Below, piece by piece: positions 8,112 through 14,792 of a stretch of 15,165 nt of DNA (within the stretch, counting starts at the first letter, position 1; the number at the start of each line of letters is the position of its first letter). Below the pieces are notes generated by a model. That model worked only from the letters and a program-made list of their open reading frames with translations, had not been told where the DNA came from and searched no databases. The position numbers and the translations under genes were made by a program. The stretch is from Kiritimatiellales bacterium (GTDB lineage Bacteria; Verrucomicrobiota; Kiritimatiellia; Kiritimatiellales; Pontiellaceae), in the NCBI GenBank assembly GCA_030625905.1, contig DAOUQA010000026.1:1-15165 (forward strand), given 5' to 3'.

Positions 8112-8261
8112 AACAAAACCGATTTAATCGCGATGGGGGCGCTACACGCACTGGCTGATGCGGGAGTCGATCTCCCCGGGCAGATGAGTGTTACGGGCTT
8201 TGACGATATTCCGTCCGCCGCTCACCACCATCCAGAAGCCCTTTTCGGAAATGGAAAGTAA
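8112..8261 (+). pseudogene. Fragment of a LacI/GalR-family transcriptional regulator
   Basis: The frame reads DLIAMGALHALADAGVDLPG then QMSVTGFDDIPSAA, a clear match to the effector-binding core of LacI/GalR regulators (NDxiAlGal, then GFDDi). After that it drifts and stops at TAA 8259-8261. The N-terminal HTH, most of the sugar-binding domain and the C-terminus are missing, so this is a truncated remnant of about 40 codons. The rest of 8050-8381 shows only an AT-rich stretch near 8310-8340 that may hold the promoter of the next gene (possible -10 TATTAT at 8330). Confidence 0.75.
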
Positions 8262-8381
8262 ACTTTCATGGAAAAGAGAGTGGGTGAGTCCGAAAACAGG
8301 GCGAAAATTAGTTCAAATTGGAAATTGCGTATTATACGGTTTGATGTAGTTTCTCGCAAATTCAACAAGGAGACGTTGTTT

Positions 8382-9032
8382 ATGCATGAAATTATGACAA
8401 TAGAAGAAGTGGCTGCGTATATTCGCATATCCGAACGTACAGCGTATGATTGGGCGCAAAAGGGCGAACTCCCCGGCGGCAAGCTAGGCACCACCTGGCG
8501 CTTTAAACGGGCCGACATCGAAAAGTGGGTGAACGATCGGATCTCTCAAGAGGGCGAGAGCGGGACTGCACCCCGCAAGGTGAGCTCCTCCAGTTTTACG
8601 CTGACGCCCGAGCGCATCATTCTGCTGAATCAGGCCAGCAAGGCCGAAGTGCTGACCCAACTGGTGGATGTGCTCGCGGAATCCCCGTTTGTTAAAAAGC
8701 GCGACCAATTGCTCAAGGGCATTCTGGAGCGCGAGGAACTGATGAGTACGGGGATCGGCTTCGGGATCGGCGTGCCGCACGTGCGCATCGATTCCGTGAC
8801 TGATCTGGTGATGGCGGTGGCGGTTTGCAAACAGCCGATCAGCGATTATACCTCGCTCGACGAGGTGTCGGTGCAGATTGTCTGCATGCTGGCGGCCCGC
8901 ACGGATCAGCATACCAAATATATTCGCACGCTCTCATCCATCAGCTCCCGGCTGAAGGACGCGGCAGTCCGCAAGGCGATCATCGATTCGGATGATCCGT
9001 CTTTCATCTATTCACAACTGACTGCGGAGTAA
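8382..9032 (+). CDS. Excisionase-like HTH fused to a PTS EIIA (fructose/Ntr type) domain
   Basis: 216 residues in two domains. Residues 5-55 form a MerR/excisionase-type helix-turn-helix (MTIEEVAAYIRISERTAYDW, then PGGKLGTTWRFKRADIEKWV). After a Ser/Thr-rich linker, residues 73-215 form a PTS EIIA type-2 domain. Its phospho-acceptor is probably His133 in GIGVPHVR, preceded by LLKGILEREELMSTGIG. EIIA of this class relays phosphate and regulates partners. No EIIB or EIIC is present, so a regulatory role is more likely than sugar uptake (inference). ATG 8382 follows AAGGAG with about 8 bases spacing; an upstream in-frame ATG at 8268 lacks this and encodes unrelated residues. The antiporter gene begins 6 bp after the stop, so the two are almost certainly cotranscribed and functionally linked. 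Confidence 0.88.
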   Translation: MHEIMTIEEVAAYIRISERTAYDWAQKGELPGGKLGTTWRFKRADIEKWVNDRISQEGESGTAPRKVSSSSFTLTPERIILLNQASKAEVLTQLVDVLAESPFVKKRDQLLKGILEREELMSTGIGFGIGVPHVRIDSVTDLVMAVAVCKQPISDYTSLDEVSVQIVCMLAARTDQHTKYIRTLSSISSRLKDAAVRKAIIDSDDPSFIYSQLTAE

Positions 9033-9038
9033 AGAACC

Positions 9039-10712
9039 ATGCATGGCATTGAACTGGGTGTACTCGCGCTGCTCGGAATCTGTGTGGCCGGCGGAGTGGT
9101 TGCGGCCTGGATTTTCCAAAAACTGAAGGTGCCCCAGGTGGTGGGCTACATTGTATTCGGCGTGCTGATCGGCGATACCGGGTTGGGGCTGTTGCATCCG
9201 GCCGATATTGCAGCGTTCGGGTCGTTCAATAATTTTGCGCTCGGGCTGATCGGCTTTCTGGTCGGCGGCGAGCTGAGCGGCGATATCTTTAAGAAGTACG
9301 GCAAGCAATTTACCGCGATGTTGCTGGGCGAAGGGATGGGGGCCTTCCTTTTGGTGGGGGTTGCATCAACCTTGATTGTCAACATGGTGGTGCACGATTG
9401 GGCCATCGCCATTGCTGCGGGTGTGGTTTTCGGGGCGATCGCTTCGGCCACCGATCCGGCTTCGACGATCAGCGTGCTGTGGGAATACCGTGCCGGCGGG
9501 GTGCTCAGCACGGCGGTGGTGGCGATTGTGGCGCTCGACGATGCGCTGGCGATGACGCTCTATGGGCTCGGCACCAGTGTGGCCAACATCCTGACCCAGA
9601 GCGGGGAGGGCGAGTCGATCGCGATGAGCCTGCTGCACACGTTTATTGACTTGGGGGGCGCGGTCTTCCTCGGGATCCTCTGCGGCTTCGTCCTGAATGC
9701 GATGATGCATTACCTGCCGCAGACCGAGAAGCGGCTGGGCATTTCCATCGGCGTGCTACTGCTGTGCGTCGGGTTGGCGGTGACGCTGAAGATGGATCTG
9801 ATTCTGGCCACCATGACCGTCGGCATCGTGCTGATCAACATGGCGCCGAAACGCAGTCATAAGTTGTTTGAAACCGTGCGGTCGTTTTCCACCCCGATCT
9901 ACATCGTCTTCTTTGTCTTGGTGGGCGCCCGGCTGTCGCTGGGCAATATGCCGCCGTGGGTTTGGGGGCTGGTGGCGTCCTATGTGGTGCTGCGCAGCAT
10001 TGGAAAATGGGCGGGGGCCTATCTCGGGGCGCGCGTTTCCAAGGCGGATAAGGCGGTGCAGAACTATATGGGCATGACGCTCTTTGCGCAGGGCGGTGTG
10101 GCCGTCGGTCTTTCGATTGTGGCCAGCCAGAACCTGCAGCATATCGAAGTGGTCGACGGCATGAGCCTCGGCGACATGATCATCTTTACCGTCACGGCCA
10201 CCACGCTCTGCGTGCAGCTCATCGGCCCGGCCTTCACCAAACTGGCGATCACCAAGGCGGGCGAAGTTGGCCGGAATGTGACCGAAGAGGATGTGATGGC
10301 CGAGCTCAAGGTGGCCGATGTCGCCGATACCGGCATTGTCCCGTTGCAGGAAGGCACGCCGCTCGACCTTGTGGTGCAGGGGTTTGCCGAACAGGATACC
10401 TTTGTTTATCCGGTGGTTTCCGAGGATGGCAAAATTGTCGGCGTGCTGACGTTCGATATGCTCAAGGAACTGCTGATGGATCGCGACACCTGGCATTGGC
10501 TGGTGGTCGGGGATGTCATGCAGCCGCTGGAAGAGCGTCTGCTCTCCCAGACGAGTCTGGCCGAAGCGCTTCTTGATATGAATAACCTGCAGGCTGAAGC
10601 GCTACCGGTGATCGATAACGCTGAGAACGGGAAACTTTATGGGGTGCTGGACCAACGCATGGCTCGTCGCAAGGTCAGTGCCGAGCTGGTGCGCCGCCAA
10701 ACCGCGGCCTGA
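9039..10712 (+). CDS. Cation:proton antiporter (CPA/Na_H_Exchanger family) with C-terminal CBS pair
   Basis: 557 residues. About 400 residues of membrane domain with a dozen or so hydrophobic segments carry ATDPAST at 137-143 and LDDA with Asp167-Asp168. The Asp-Asp pair in this position is associated with electrogenic Na+/H+ exchange (NapA/NhaA type), so cytoplasmic pH or Na+ homeostasis is the likely role. A cytoplasmic tail (about 415-545) contains two CBS-like repeats (PVVSEDGKIVGVLTFDMLKE, later LPVIDN and YGVLDQRM), expected to bind adenine nucleotides and gate transport. ATG 9039 has GGAG overlapping the upstream stop. Coupling to an EIIA-domain protein suggests phosphorylation-dependent control of exchange; this is inference. 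Confidence 0.9.
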   Translation: MHGIELGVLALLGICVAGGVVAAWIFQKLKVPQVVGYIVFGVLIGDTGLGLLHPADIAAFGSFNNFALGLIGFLVGGELSGDIFKKYGKQFTAMLLGEGMGAFLLVGVASTLIVNMVVHDWAIAIAAGVVFGAIASATDPASTISVLWEYRAGGVLSTAVVAIVALDDALAMTLYGLGTSVANILTQSGEGESIAMSLLHTFIDLGGAVFLGILCGFVLNAMMHYLPQTEKRLGISIGVLLLCVGLAVTLKMDLILATMTVGIVLINMAPKRSHKLFETVRSFSTPIYIVFFVLVGARLSLGNMPPWVWGLVASYVVLRSIGKWAGAYLGARVSKADKAVQNYMGMTLFAQGGVAVGLSIVASQNLQHIEVVDGMSLGDMIIFTVTATTLCVQLIGPAFTKLAITKAGEVGRNVTEEDVMAELKVADVADTGIVPLQEGTPLDLVVQGFAEQDTFVYPVVSEDGKIVGVLTFDMLKELLMDRDTWHWLVVGDVMQPLEERLLSQTSLAEALLDMNNLQAEALPVIDNAENGKLYGVLDQRMARRKVSAELVRRQTAA

Positions 10713-10746
10713 GGAGTCGGTTGAACTACATCCAGAGGAAAGGATC

Positions 10747-10937
10747 ATGAAAGCTAATTTGGAACATACGACCGTTCGGAATATTTCGTATCTCATCCAT
10801 TCGTCGTGCCTGCGGGCCGACGGCAGTACATCGTTGGAAAAGCTGGCCGACCTGCTTTGCACATCGGATCGGTGGTATACCTTGAGGATGCAACGGGGCG
10901 GCTCAACGGGGTGGTTCAAGCCAAGCAGATCGCCGAA
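10747..10937 (+). pseudogene. Frameshifted CBS-domain protein remnant
   Basis: A start with a good Shine-Dalgarno site (GAGGAAAGG) opens MKANLEHTTVRNISYLIHSS, then SLEKLADLLCTSD. Near 10875-10885 the homology shifts frame and continues as VVYLEDATGRLNGVVQAKQI. Together these form one CBS motif (helix, strand, dedGrlnGVV), consistent with loss of one base or gain of two. It starts 34 bp after the antiporter, so it was probably the third gene of that operon. After IAEP it runs directly into permease sequence in frame, so the second half of the CBS protein is deleted. Confidence 0.6.
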
Positions 10938-11147
10938 CCGCTGCTCTGGTCGCTGGCCCTCGGCGCCTGCCTCGGGGGCAACGGAACACTCGTCGGTGCA
11001 TCCGCCAACGTGGTGATTTCCCAGATTGCCAACCGCAACAACTGTCCGATTACGTTCATGGGATTCACGAAATATGGATTCCCGTTCATGCTCGTGTCGC
11101 TGGTGATTGCCCACCTCTACATCTACCTTCGTTATTTTATGAATTAA
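10938..11147 (+). pseudogene. C-terminal tail of an ArsB/NhaD/SLC13-like permease
   Basis: About 69 codons, LLWSLALGACLGGNGTLVGA then SANVVISQIA, KYGFPFMLVSLVIAHLYIYL and a stop at 11145. The LGACLGGNGT...GASANVV stretch is a hallmark of the C-terminal region of ArsB/CitMHS/NhaD-type (IT superfamily) anion or Na+ permeases. Roughly 350 upstream residues are missing. The fragment is fused in frame to the CBS remnant. It still encodes two probable TM segments, so a chimeric membrane peptide is possible but unlikely to transport. Confidence 0.7.
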
Positions 11148-11482
11148 TATTTCCACCATGTTGACCGGGAAACCCTGTTCGTCAACCAGCAAACCGGCCA
11201 GGTTGAACAGGTGGTTCCCGTTACGCAGCAACCGCTGGAAAGCGCGCACAGCTATCTCGGCGTGGTCGAGGCCTGGCAGGTGGCCCGCGTCTCCTCGCGT
11301 ATTTCGGCCCGGGTCGCGCACTGATGGTGGTGGAAGACCATTCCGCGTGAAAGCCTGATGGAAAATTCAGAGGGCAATACCGCTGTATTTATGTTGAAAA
11401 ACGGAACACTCGAAGCGAGAATAATCAAAAAGATTATGGAGAGTGGTGGCCGGGTGGAAGTCCAAGGATTGGAAGTGGAATG
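11148..11482 (+). pseudogene. Internally deleted RND/HlyD-type periplasmic adaptor remnant
   Basis: Two ends of an efflux adaptor lie in one frame. The first, VEQVVPVTQQPLESAHSYLG then VVEAWQVARVSSRISARVA, is the pre-lipoyl N-terminal region, and a TGA follows at 11322. The second, IPRESLMENSEGNTAVFMLK then GRVEVQGLEVE, is the membrane-proximal C-terminal region. Most of the protein, about 200 residues, is missing between them. The terminal TGA overlaps the ATG of the thioredoxin-like gene, suggesting a second deletion placed that gene directly downstream. It is not a copy of the adaptor at 5132-6202: the residues differ. Confidence 0.65.
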
Positions 11483-11971
11483 AAGAAAAATATTATTGCC
11501 GTTGGTTTGTTGATTATTGCGGTGGCGGCCGTGGTGGGGATTAAAAATAAAAAGGCGTGTTCATCCGGAACGGGTACGGGCAGTTGTGCGAACGGGCCGT
11601 GTACGTTGCCGATTCCGGTGGGGCGACCTGTATCGGAAGATTCGCAACCTGCGGTGGTTCCTGCTGAAAAAGCACTGCCTGCACTACTGGAGCTGGGCTC
11701 GGTCAATTACGTGTCCTGCAAGATGATGGCGCCGATCCTCGATGAGCTGCGTGAAACATTCGACGGACAGCTCGATGTGGATTTTATCGATGTCTGGAAA
11801 GACGAGGAGGCGGGCAAGCAATATGGTATTCGAAGTATTCCGACTCAGATTTTCTTCGATGCCGAAGGCAGCGAAATTTTCCGTCATGAAGGGTTCTATC
11901 CGCGCGAGGACATTGTCGCGAAGTGGGATGAACTCGGCTTCGGCTTTGCCGAACCGCAGAACGTCGAATGA
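11480..11971 (+). CDS. Membrane-anchored thioredoxin-like protein with a degenerate active site
   Basis: 163 residues. A TM anchor (about 4-21) is followed by a short Cys-containing stretch (KKACSSG, SCANGPC) and a thioredoxin fold from about 63. The region LLELGSV, then NYVSCKMMAPILDEL, aligns with the usual CxPCkmmaPildEl, but the first active-site cysteine is Tyr77 (TAC; TGC would be Cys). The second is Cys80. The cis-Pro loop RSIPTQIFFD, with Pro121, is present. A dithiol redox role is therefore doubtful; a monothiol or structural role, or early decay, is possible. Proteins of this type (…VWKDEEAGKQYGIRSIPTQ…) occur near arsenic and permease genes, and ArsC downstream needs a thioredoxin electron donor, but this exported protein is unlikely to be it. 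The start overlaps the adaptor remnant by 4 bp. Nothing is recognised in 11972-12111. Confidence 0.8.
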   Translation: MKKNIIAVGLLIIAVAAVVGIKNKKACSSGTGTGSCANGPCTLPIPVGRPVSEDSQPAVVPAEKALPALLELGSVNYVSCKMMAPILDELRETFDGQLDVDFIDVWKDEEAGKQYGIRSIPTQIFFDAEGSEIFRHEGFYPREDIVAKWDELGFGFAEPQNVE

Positions 11972-12111
11972 AGGCTGATAGTGATTGCCCAACGAATGAC
12001 AGGAAGCAACGAATGGGAGTTACAATATGATCGATTCCCTGGGGTCTTGTGGTGCGCCCATAAATCCGAATCCCTTGTGTATAAAAAAGGGGCAATGATC
12101 ATTCCGCCTAT

Positions 12112-12325
12112 TTATACGATCCGACCCTGTTCTAGGGAAAGGAATCGCGTGATATAGAGGAGGGTGAATCCGAGGAGTTCCTGTAGGCGAACAATTTCCT
12201 GGCGTAAAAGGGCGTTCAGTTCCGGGTCGATGCTGGAGCGGTTCATCCATGAGGAGTATATCGGGTTCGGGGGCCAACGCCCATGCCAGAGCAATAGCCC
12301 TTTCGGAATGCGATAATTTTAGTCT
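12112..12325 (-). pseudogene. Fragment of an ABC transporter ATPase
   Basis: On the minus strand the sequence reads SERAIALAWALAPEPDILLM then DEPL (signature helix tail and Walker B). It then shifts frame and continues as SIDPELNALLRQEIVRLQEL, LGFTLLYITR (D-loop and H-loop region), and jumps to LEQGRIV and a stop. This is the order of an importer ATPase of the MalK/ModC type, with one frameshift after DEPL, loss of the H-loop His, and a deletion after YITR. The Walker A half is absent. It points away from acr3 and ends just before its upstream region. Confidence 0.75.
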
Positions 12326-12374
12326 AAATGGCCGAAACCCTGAAGGGCTTCCGGGCAGGCTGGTTTTCTTTGAG

Positions 12375-12416
12375 GGGCACTGTCCTCAGTGCCCGCGGAC
12401 AACGAGGACGTTGTCC
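12375..12416. repeat. Twin perfect hairpins with complementary loops, upstream of acr3
   Basis: Hairpin 1 (12375-12394) has arms GGGCACTG and CAGTGCCC around loop TCCT. Hairpin 2 (12397-12416) has arms GGACAACG and CGTTGTCC around loop AGGA. Both stems are perfect 8-bp and they are 2 bp apart. The loops are reverse complements, so a kissing interaction is possible. The element lies 22 bp upstream of the acr3 start. It may be a dispersed REP-like repeat or a 5'-UTR regulator. Confidence 0.7.
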
Positions 12417-12438
12417 CCCCAACAGAAAAGGAAATTCA

Positions 12439-13494
12439 ATGAGCAAAGAAAACAATACAGATACCGGCATCAGTTTTTTTGAAAAGTACCTCACCGTCTG
12501 GGTGGCGTTGTGCATGGTGGTCGGCATTCTGATCGGTAAGTTCCTGCCGGCCATCCCTGAATTTCTCGGGAAGCTGGAATATGCGAAGGTATCAATCCCG
12601 GTGGCGATCCTGATCTGGATTATGATCTATCCGATGATGATGAAGGTCGATTTTAAGAGCGTGAAGCATGTCGGCGAAAATCCACAGGGTCTGTATCTGA
12701 CCTGGATCGTCAACTGGCTGATTAAACCGTTCACCATGTTCGGCATGGCCTGGCTCTTTTTTTATGTCGTCTTCAAAACCCTCATCCCCGCCGAACTGGC
12801 GAAGGACTATCTCGCCGGGGCAGTACTGCTCGGCGCCGCGCCCTGTACGGCGATGGTGTTTGTCTGGAGCCATCTGACCAAGGGCAATCCGGCCTACACG
12901 GTGGTGCAGGTGGCGACCAACGATCTCATCATTCTCATCGCGTTTGTTCCGATTGTTAAGTTCCTGCTGGGCATCAGCGATGTGCATGTGCCGTGGGATA
13001 CGCTGTTCTTGTCGGTTGTGCTCTTCGTGGTGGTTCCGCTCACCGGCGGCGCGCTGACGCGTGGGCATATGCTCAAGACCAAGGGGCAGAATTATTTTGA
13101 GAATACCTTCCTTCCAAAGTTTGGAAACATCACGATCATCGGGCTGTTGCTGACGTTGGTGATTATCTTTTCCTTTCAGGGGAATGTCATTCTCGATAAC
13201 CCGCTGCATATCGGTTTGATCGCCGTGCCGTTAGTGATTCAAACCGTGCTGATCTTTTTCATCGCCTACATTGCCGCCAAAGTGATGAAGCTTCCGCACA
13301 ATGTCGCGGCACCGGCGGGCATGATCGGGGCCTCCAACTTTTTCGAGCTGTCGGTCGCCGTGGCCATTGCGGTCTTTGGCACCACCTCGCCCGTCGCACT
13401 AGCCACGATTGTCGGTGTGCTGGTTGAAGTGCCGGTCATGCTCGCTCTCGTCGGCTTCGCCAACCGCACCACGGGATGGTTTAAGGAAAACTAA
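12439..13494 (+). CDS. acr3: Arsenite efflux permease, Acr3 family
   Basis: Exports As(III) from the cytoplasm using the membrane potential or H+ gradient. 351 residues, the family length, with about ten hydrophobic segments. Hallmarks are LIWIMIYPMMMKVDF near 58-72, GAAPCTAMVFVWSHLTKGNP with the conserved Cys136, NDLIILIAFVP, and GASNFFELSVAVAIAVFG with the conserved Glu303. The Cys and Glu correspond to residues known to be essential in characterised Acr3 proteins. The start at 12439 follows AAAGGA about 8 bases upstream. An in-frame extension to ATG 12328 reads through the twin-hairpin repeat and is rejected. arsC lies 151 bp downstream behind another hairpin repeat. No arsR is seen in the window. 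Confidence 0.95.
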   Translation: MSKENNTDTGISFFEKYLTVWVALCMVVGILIGKFLPAIPEFLGKLEYAKVSIPVAILIWIMIYPMMMKVDFKSVKHVGENPQGLYLTWIVNWLIKPFTMFGMAWLFFYVVFKTLIPAELAKDYLAGAVLLGAAPCTAMVFVWSHLTKGNPAYTVVQVATNDLIILIAFVPIVKFLLGISDVHVPWDTLFLSVVLFVVVPLTGGALTRGHMLKTKGQNYFENTFLPKFGNITIIGLLLTLVIIFSFQGNVILDNPLHIGLIAVPLVIQTVLIFFIAYIAAKVMKLPHNVAAPAGMIGASNFFELSVAVAIAVFGTTSPVALATIVGVLVEVPVMLALVGFANRTTGWFKEN

Positions 13495-13540
13495 ATTTGA
13501 ACACGGAATGCGCAGCGCGGCAAAGCCGCAACCAAATTTG

Positions 13541-13615
13541 AACCACGGAATACACTGAACACACGGAACTGATTCTCTACGGTTTTCTTCCGTGTATTCA
13601 GTGTATTCCGTGGTT
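13541..13615. repeat. Long near-perfect hairpin repeat, CCACGGAATACACTGAA type
   Basis: The 28-base arms (13541-13568 and 13588-13615) match at 27 of 28 positions around a 19-base loop. The arm is built of imperfect 9-bp units: CCACGGAAT, ACACTGAAC, ACACGGAAC. A shorter copy of the flank, AAATTTGAAC then CACGGAAT, occurs just upstream at about 13493-13509, followed by a small GCGGC/GCCGC hairpin. It lies between acr3 and arsC and could attenuate readthrough into arsC. Confidence 0.85.
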
Positions 13616-13645
13616 GCTGAGTTTTAACTTGTAAAAGGAAATGCC

Positions 13646-14080
13646 ATGCCTGAAAAAATCAAACTACTCTATCTCTGCACCGGAAACTCCTGCCGCTCGC
13701 AAATGGCTGAGGGTTGGACGCGTGTGCTGAAAGGCAGCGAAATCGAAGTCTATTCCGCAGGGCTCGAAACCCATGGCCTCAACCCCAACGCCGTCAAGGT
13801 CATGGCCGAGGCGGGCGTTGATATTACGGGGCAGAAATCGCAGCACCTCGACGACTTCATGGATTTGGATCTCGACTATGTTGTAACCGTCTGCGATCAC
13901 GCCCACGAAACCTGTCCGCTCTTTCCCGGCAACGCCAAGGAGGTTCACCGTAGCTTTGATGATCCGCCCAAGCTTTCCCCGCCCGATGCGCCCGAAGAGG
14001 TCAAGCTCAACGGCTTCCGCCGCGTCCGCGACGAAATCAAAGCGTTTGTTCAGACCCTGCCGGGCTCTTTGAATGGGTAG
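13646..14080 (+). CDS. arsC: Arsenate reductase, thioredoxin-coupled (low-Mr phosphatase fold)
   Basis: Reduces As(V) to As(III) for export by Acr3. 144 residues. The P-loop LCTGNSCRSQMAEG holds Cys11 and Arg17 (CX5R). The redox cysteines are Cys83 and Cys90 in VCDHAHETCPLFP, and FDDPP near residue 104 supplies the general acid. The Cys11/83/90 triad is that of the thioredoxin-dependent (S. aureus pI258/B. subtilis) class rather than the glutaredoxin class. ATG 13646 is preceded by AAAAGGA. It is probably transcribed with acr3 or from its own promoter after the hairpin repeat. Confidence 0.95.
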   Translation: MPEKIKLLYLCTGNSCRSQMAEGWTRVLKGSEIEVYSAGLETHGLNPNAVKVMAEAGVDITGQKSQHLDDFMDLDLDYVVTVCDHAHETCPLFPGNAKEVHRSFDDPPKLSPPDAPEEVKLNGFRRVRDEIKAFVQTLPGSLNG

Positions 14081-14151
14081 TATTTAGTGTTGGACACCGG
14101 CCATCTGTTCCCGCTCATCGGAAGAGACCTCGGCCCAGTTGATGCTTTTAA

Positions 14152-14253
14152 TCATTCCGCGAATCCATGCAACTGGTGTTCGAAGGTCGACTCGACGATG
14201 TTTTCCGCCAGATCACGATCACCGAAGATACCCACAAAAAGGAGGCGGCGTAA
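14152..14253 (+). pseudogene. C-terminal end of an ABC-2 exporter ATPase (remnant)
   Basis: About 33 codons, with MQLVFEGRLDDVFRQITI followed by a charged tail (KKEAA) and TAA 14251-14253. The (S/R)LEDVF(R/L)xLT-like ending is typical of CcmA/GldA-type ABC ATPases. The stop overlaps the start of the next frame (TAATG), as in ABC exporter operons, and GGAGG lies inside its end. The rest of the ATPase is missing. The call rests on a short motif plus synteny. Confidence 0.5.
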
Positions 14254-14375
14254 TGAACGAAGCAATCAGTTATACACTGGCCGTGGCTAAGTGCGAGTGG
14301 CATTCCTATTTCGATTCGCCCGTCGCCCGACGATGCTCCAGCGAAGCAAAACGGTGGCTATGGGCGGGTGTTTGA
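14253..14375 (+). pseudogene. N-terminal end of an ABC-2 permease (GldF/NosY-like, remnant)
   Basis: ATG 14253 has GGAGG upstream and opens with LAVAKCEWHSYFDSPVA. This matches the N-terminus of ABC-2 permeases (iakrElrsYFdSPvAYv) just before the first TM helix. Homology ends at about 14327, and the frame stops at 14373 without any TM segment. The remaining bases to the next gene (14328-14488) hold no feature I recognise. A continuation in the same frame after the stop reads LDISASGWYFPVVKQEEE and ends just before the next start. Confidence 0.55.
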
Positions 14376-14488
14376 AAGCGGTGTCGAGCGGCTGCCGCCG
14401 CCCTTCGGGTCGCCGCACTCCAAGCGTTTCTCGACATTTCCGCATCGGGTTGGTATTTTCCTGTTGTCAAACAAGAGGAGGAATAATC

Positions 14489-14791
14489 ATGAACATGATA
14501 GCCGATTTAACCGTGGTGCCGATTGGGGCGGGGGTGTCGCTCTCGAAATATGTCGCGGCCTGCGAGGATGTCCTGAAACAGCTGGGGCTGAAAACCACCC
14601 TGCATCCGAACGGTACCGCCATCGAAGGCGAATGGGATGCCGTGATGGCCGCCGTCAAGGCGTGCCACGAAAAAGTGCATGCCATGGGCGCGCCGCGCGT
14701 CTTTACCACCTTGAAGATCGGAACGCGCACCGACCGGGAGCAGACCCTTGAAGACAAGGTCGACAGTGTGGTGGCCAAACAAGAGAAGTGA
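14489..14791 (+). CDS. MTH1187/DUF77-family thiamine-binding-type protein
   Basis: 100 residues, the full family length. The N-terminal strand MIADLTVVPIGAGVSLSKYV, then LKTTLHPNGTAIEGEWDAVM, AVKACHEKVHAMGAPRVFTT, and the TRTDREQTLEDKV tail are diagnostic of the MTH1187/YkoF-like ferredoxin-fold family. Members form small oligomers and some bind thiamine or related pyrimidines; the cellular role is not well defined. The start at 14489 has a strong AGGAGG 7-8 bases upstream; longer in-frame starts lack it. It follows the ABC exporter remnant, and a hairpin repeat begins just after its stop. Confidence 0.9.
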   Translation: MNMIADLTVVPIGAGVSLSKYVAACEDVLKQLGLKTTLHPNGTAIEGEWDAVMAAVKACHEKVHAMGAPRVFTTLKIGTRTDREQTLEDKVDSVVAKQEK

Positions 14792-14792
14792 T

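Noticed and set aside
8268..8381. Upstream in-frame start for the HTH-EIIA gene
   Set aside because: There is no ribosome-binding site, the extra 38 residues do not belong to the HTH domain, and ATG 8382 has a clear AAGGAG.
11708..11719. Possible selenocysteine or recoded active site in the thioredoxin-like gene
   Set aside because: The position is a TAC tyrosine codon, not TGA, so no recoding is involved.
12027..12098. Short plus-strand frame (23 codons) with GGGAG upstream, in the gap after the thioredoxin-like gene
   Set aside because: No recognisable sequence, no conservation evidence, and it sits in a degraded region; likely chance.
12328..12438. N-terminal extension of acr3 from an upstream in-frame ATG
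   Set aside because: It reads through the twin-hairpin element and overlaps the ABC ATPase remnant; the internal ATG at 12439 has a Shine-Dalgarno site and gives the family length.
14084..14155. Minus-strand 23-codon frame beginning MIKSINWAEVSSDEREQM
   Set aside because: It looks vaguely like the N-terminus of a histidinol-dehydrogenase-type protein, but it is too short, has no Shine-Dalgarno site, and the resemblance cannot be supported.
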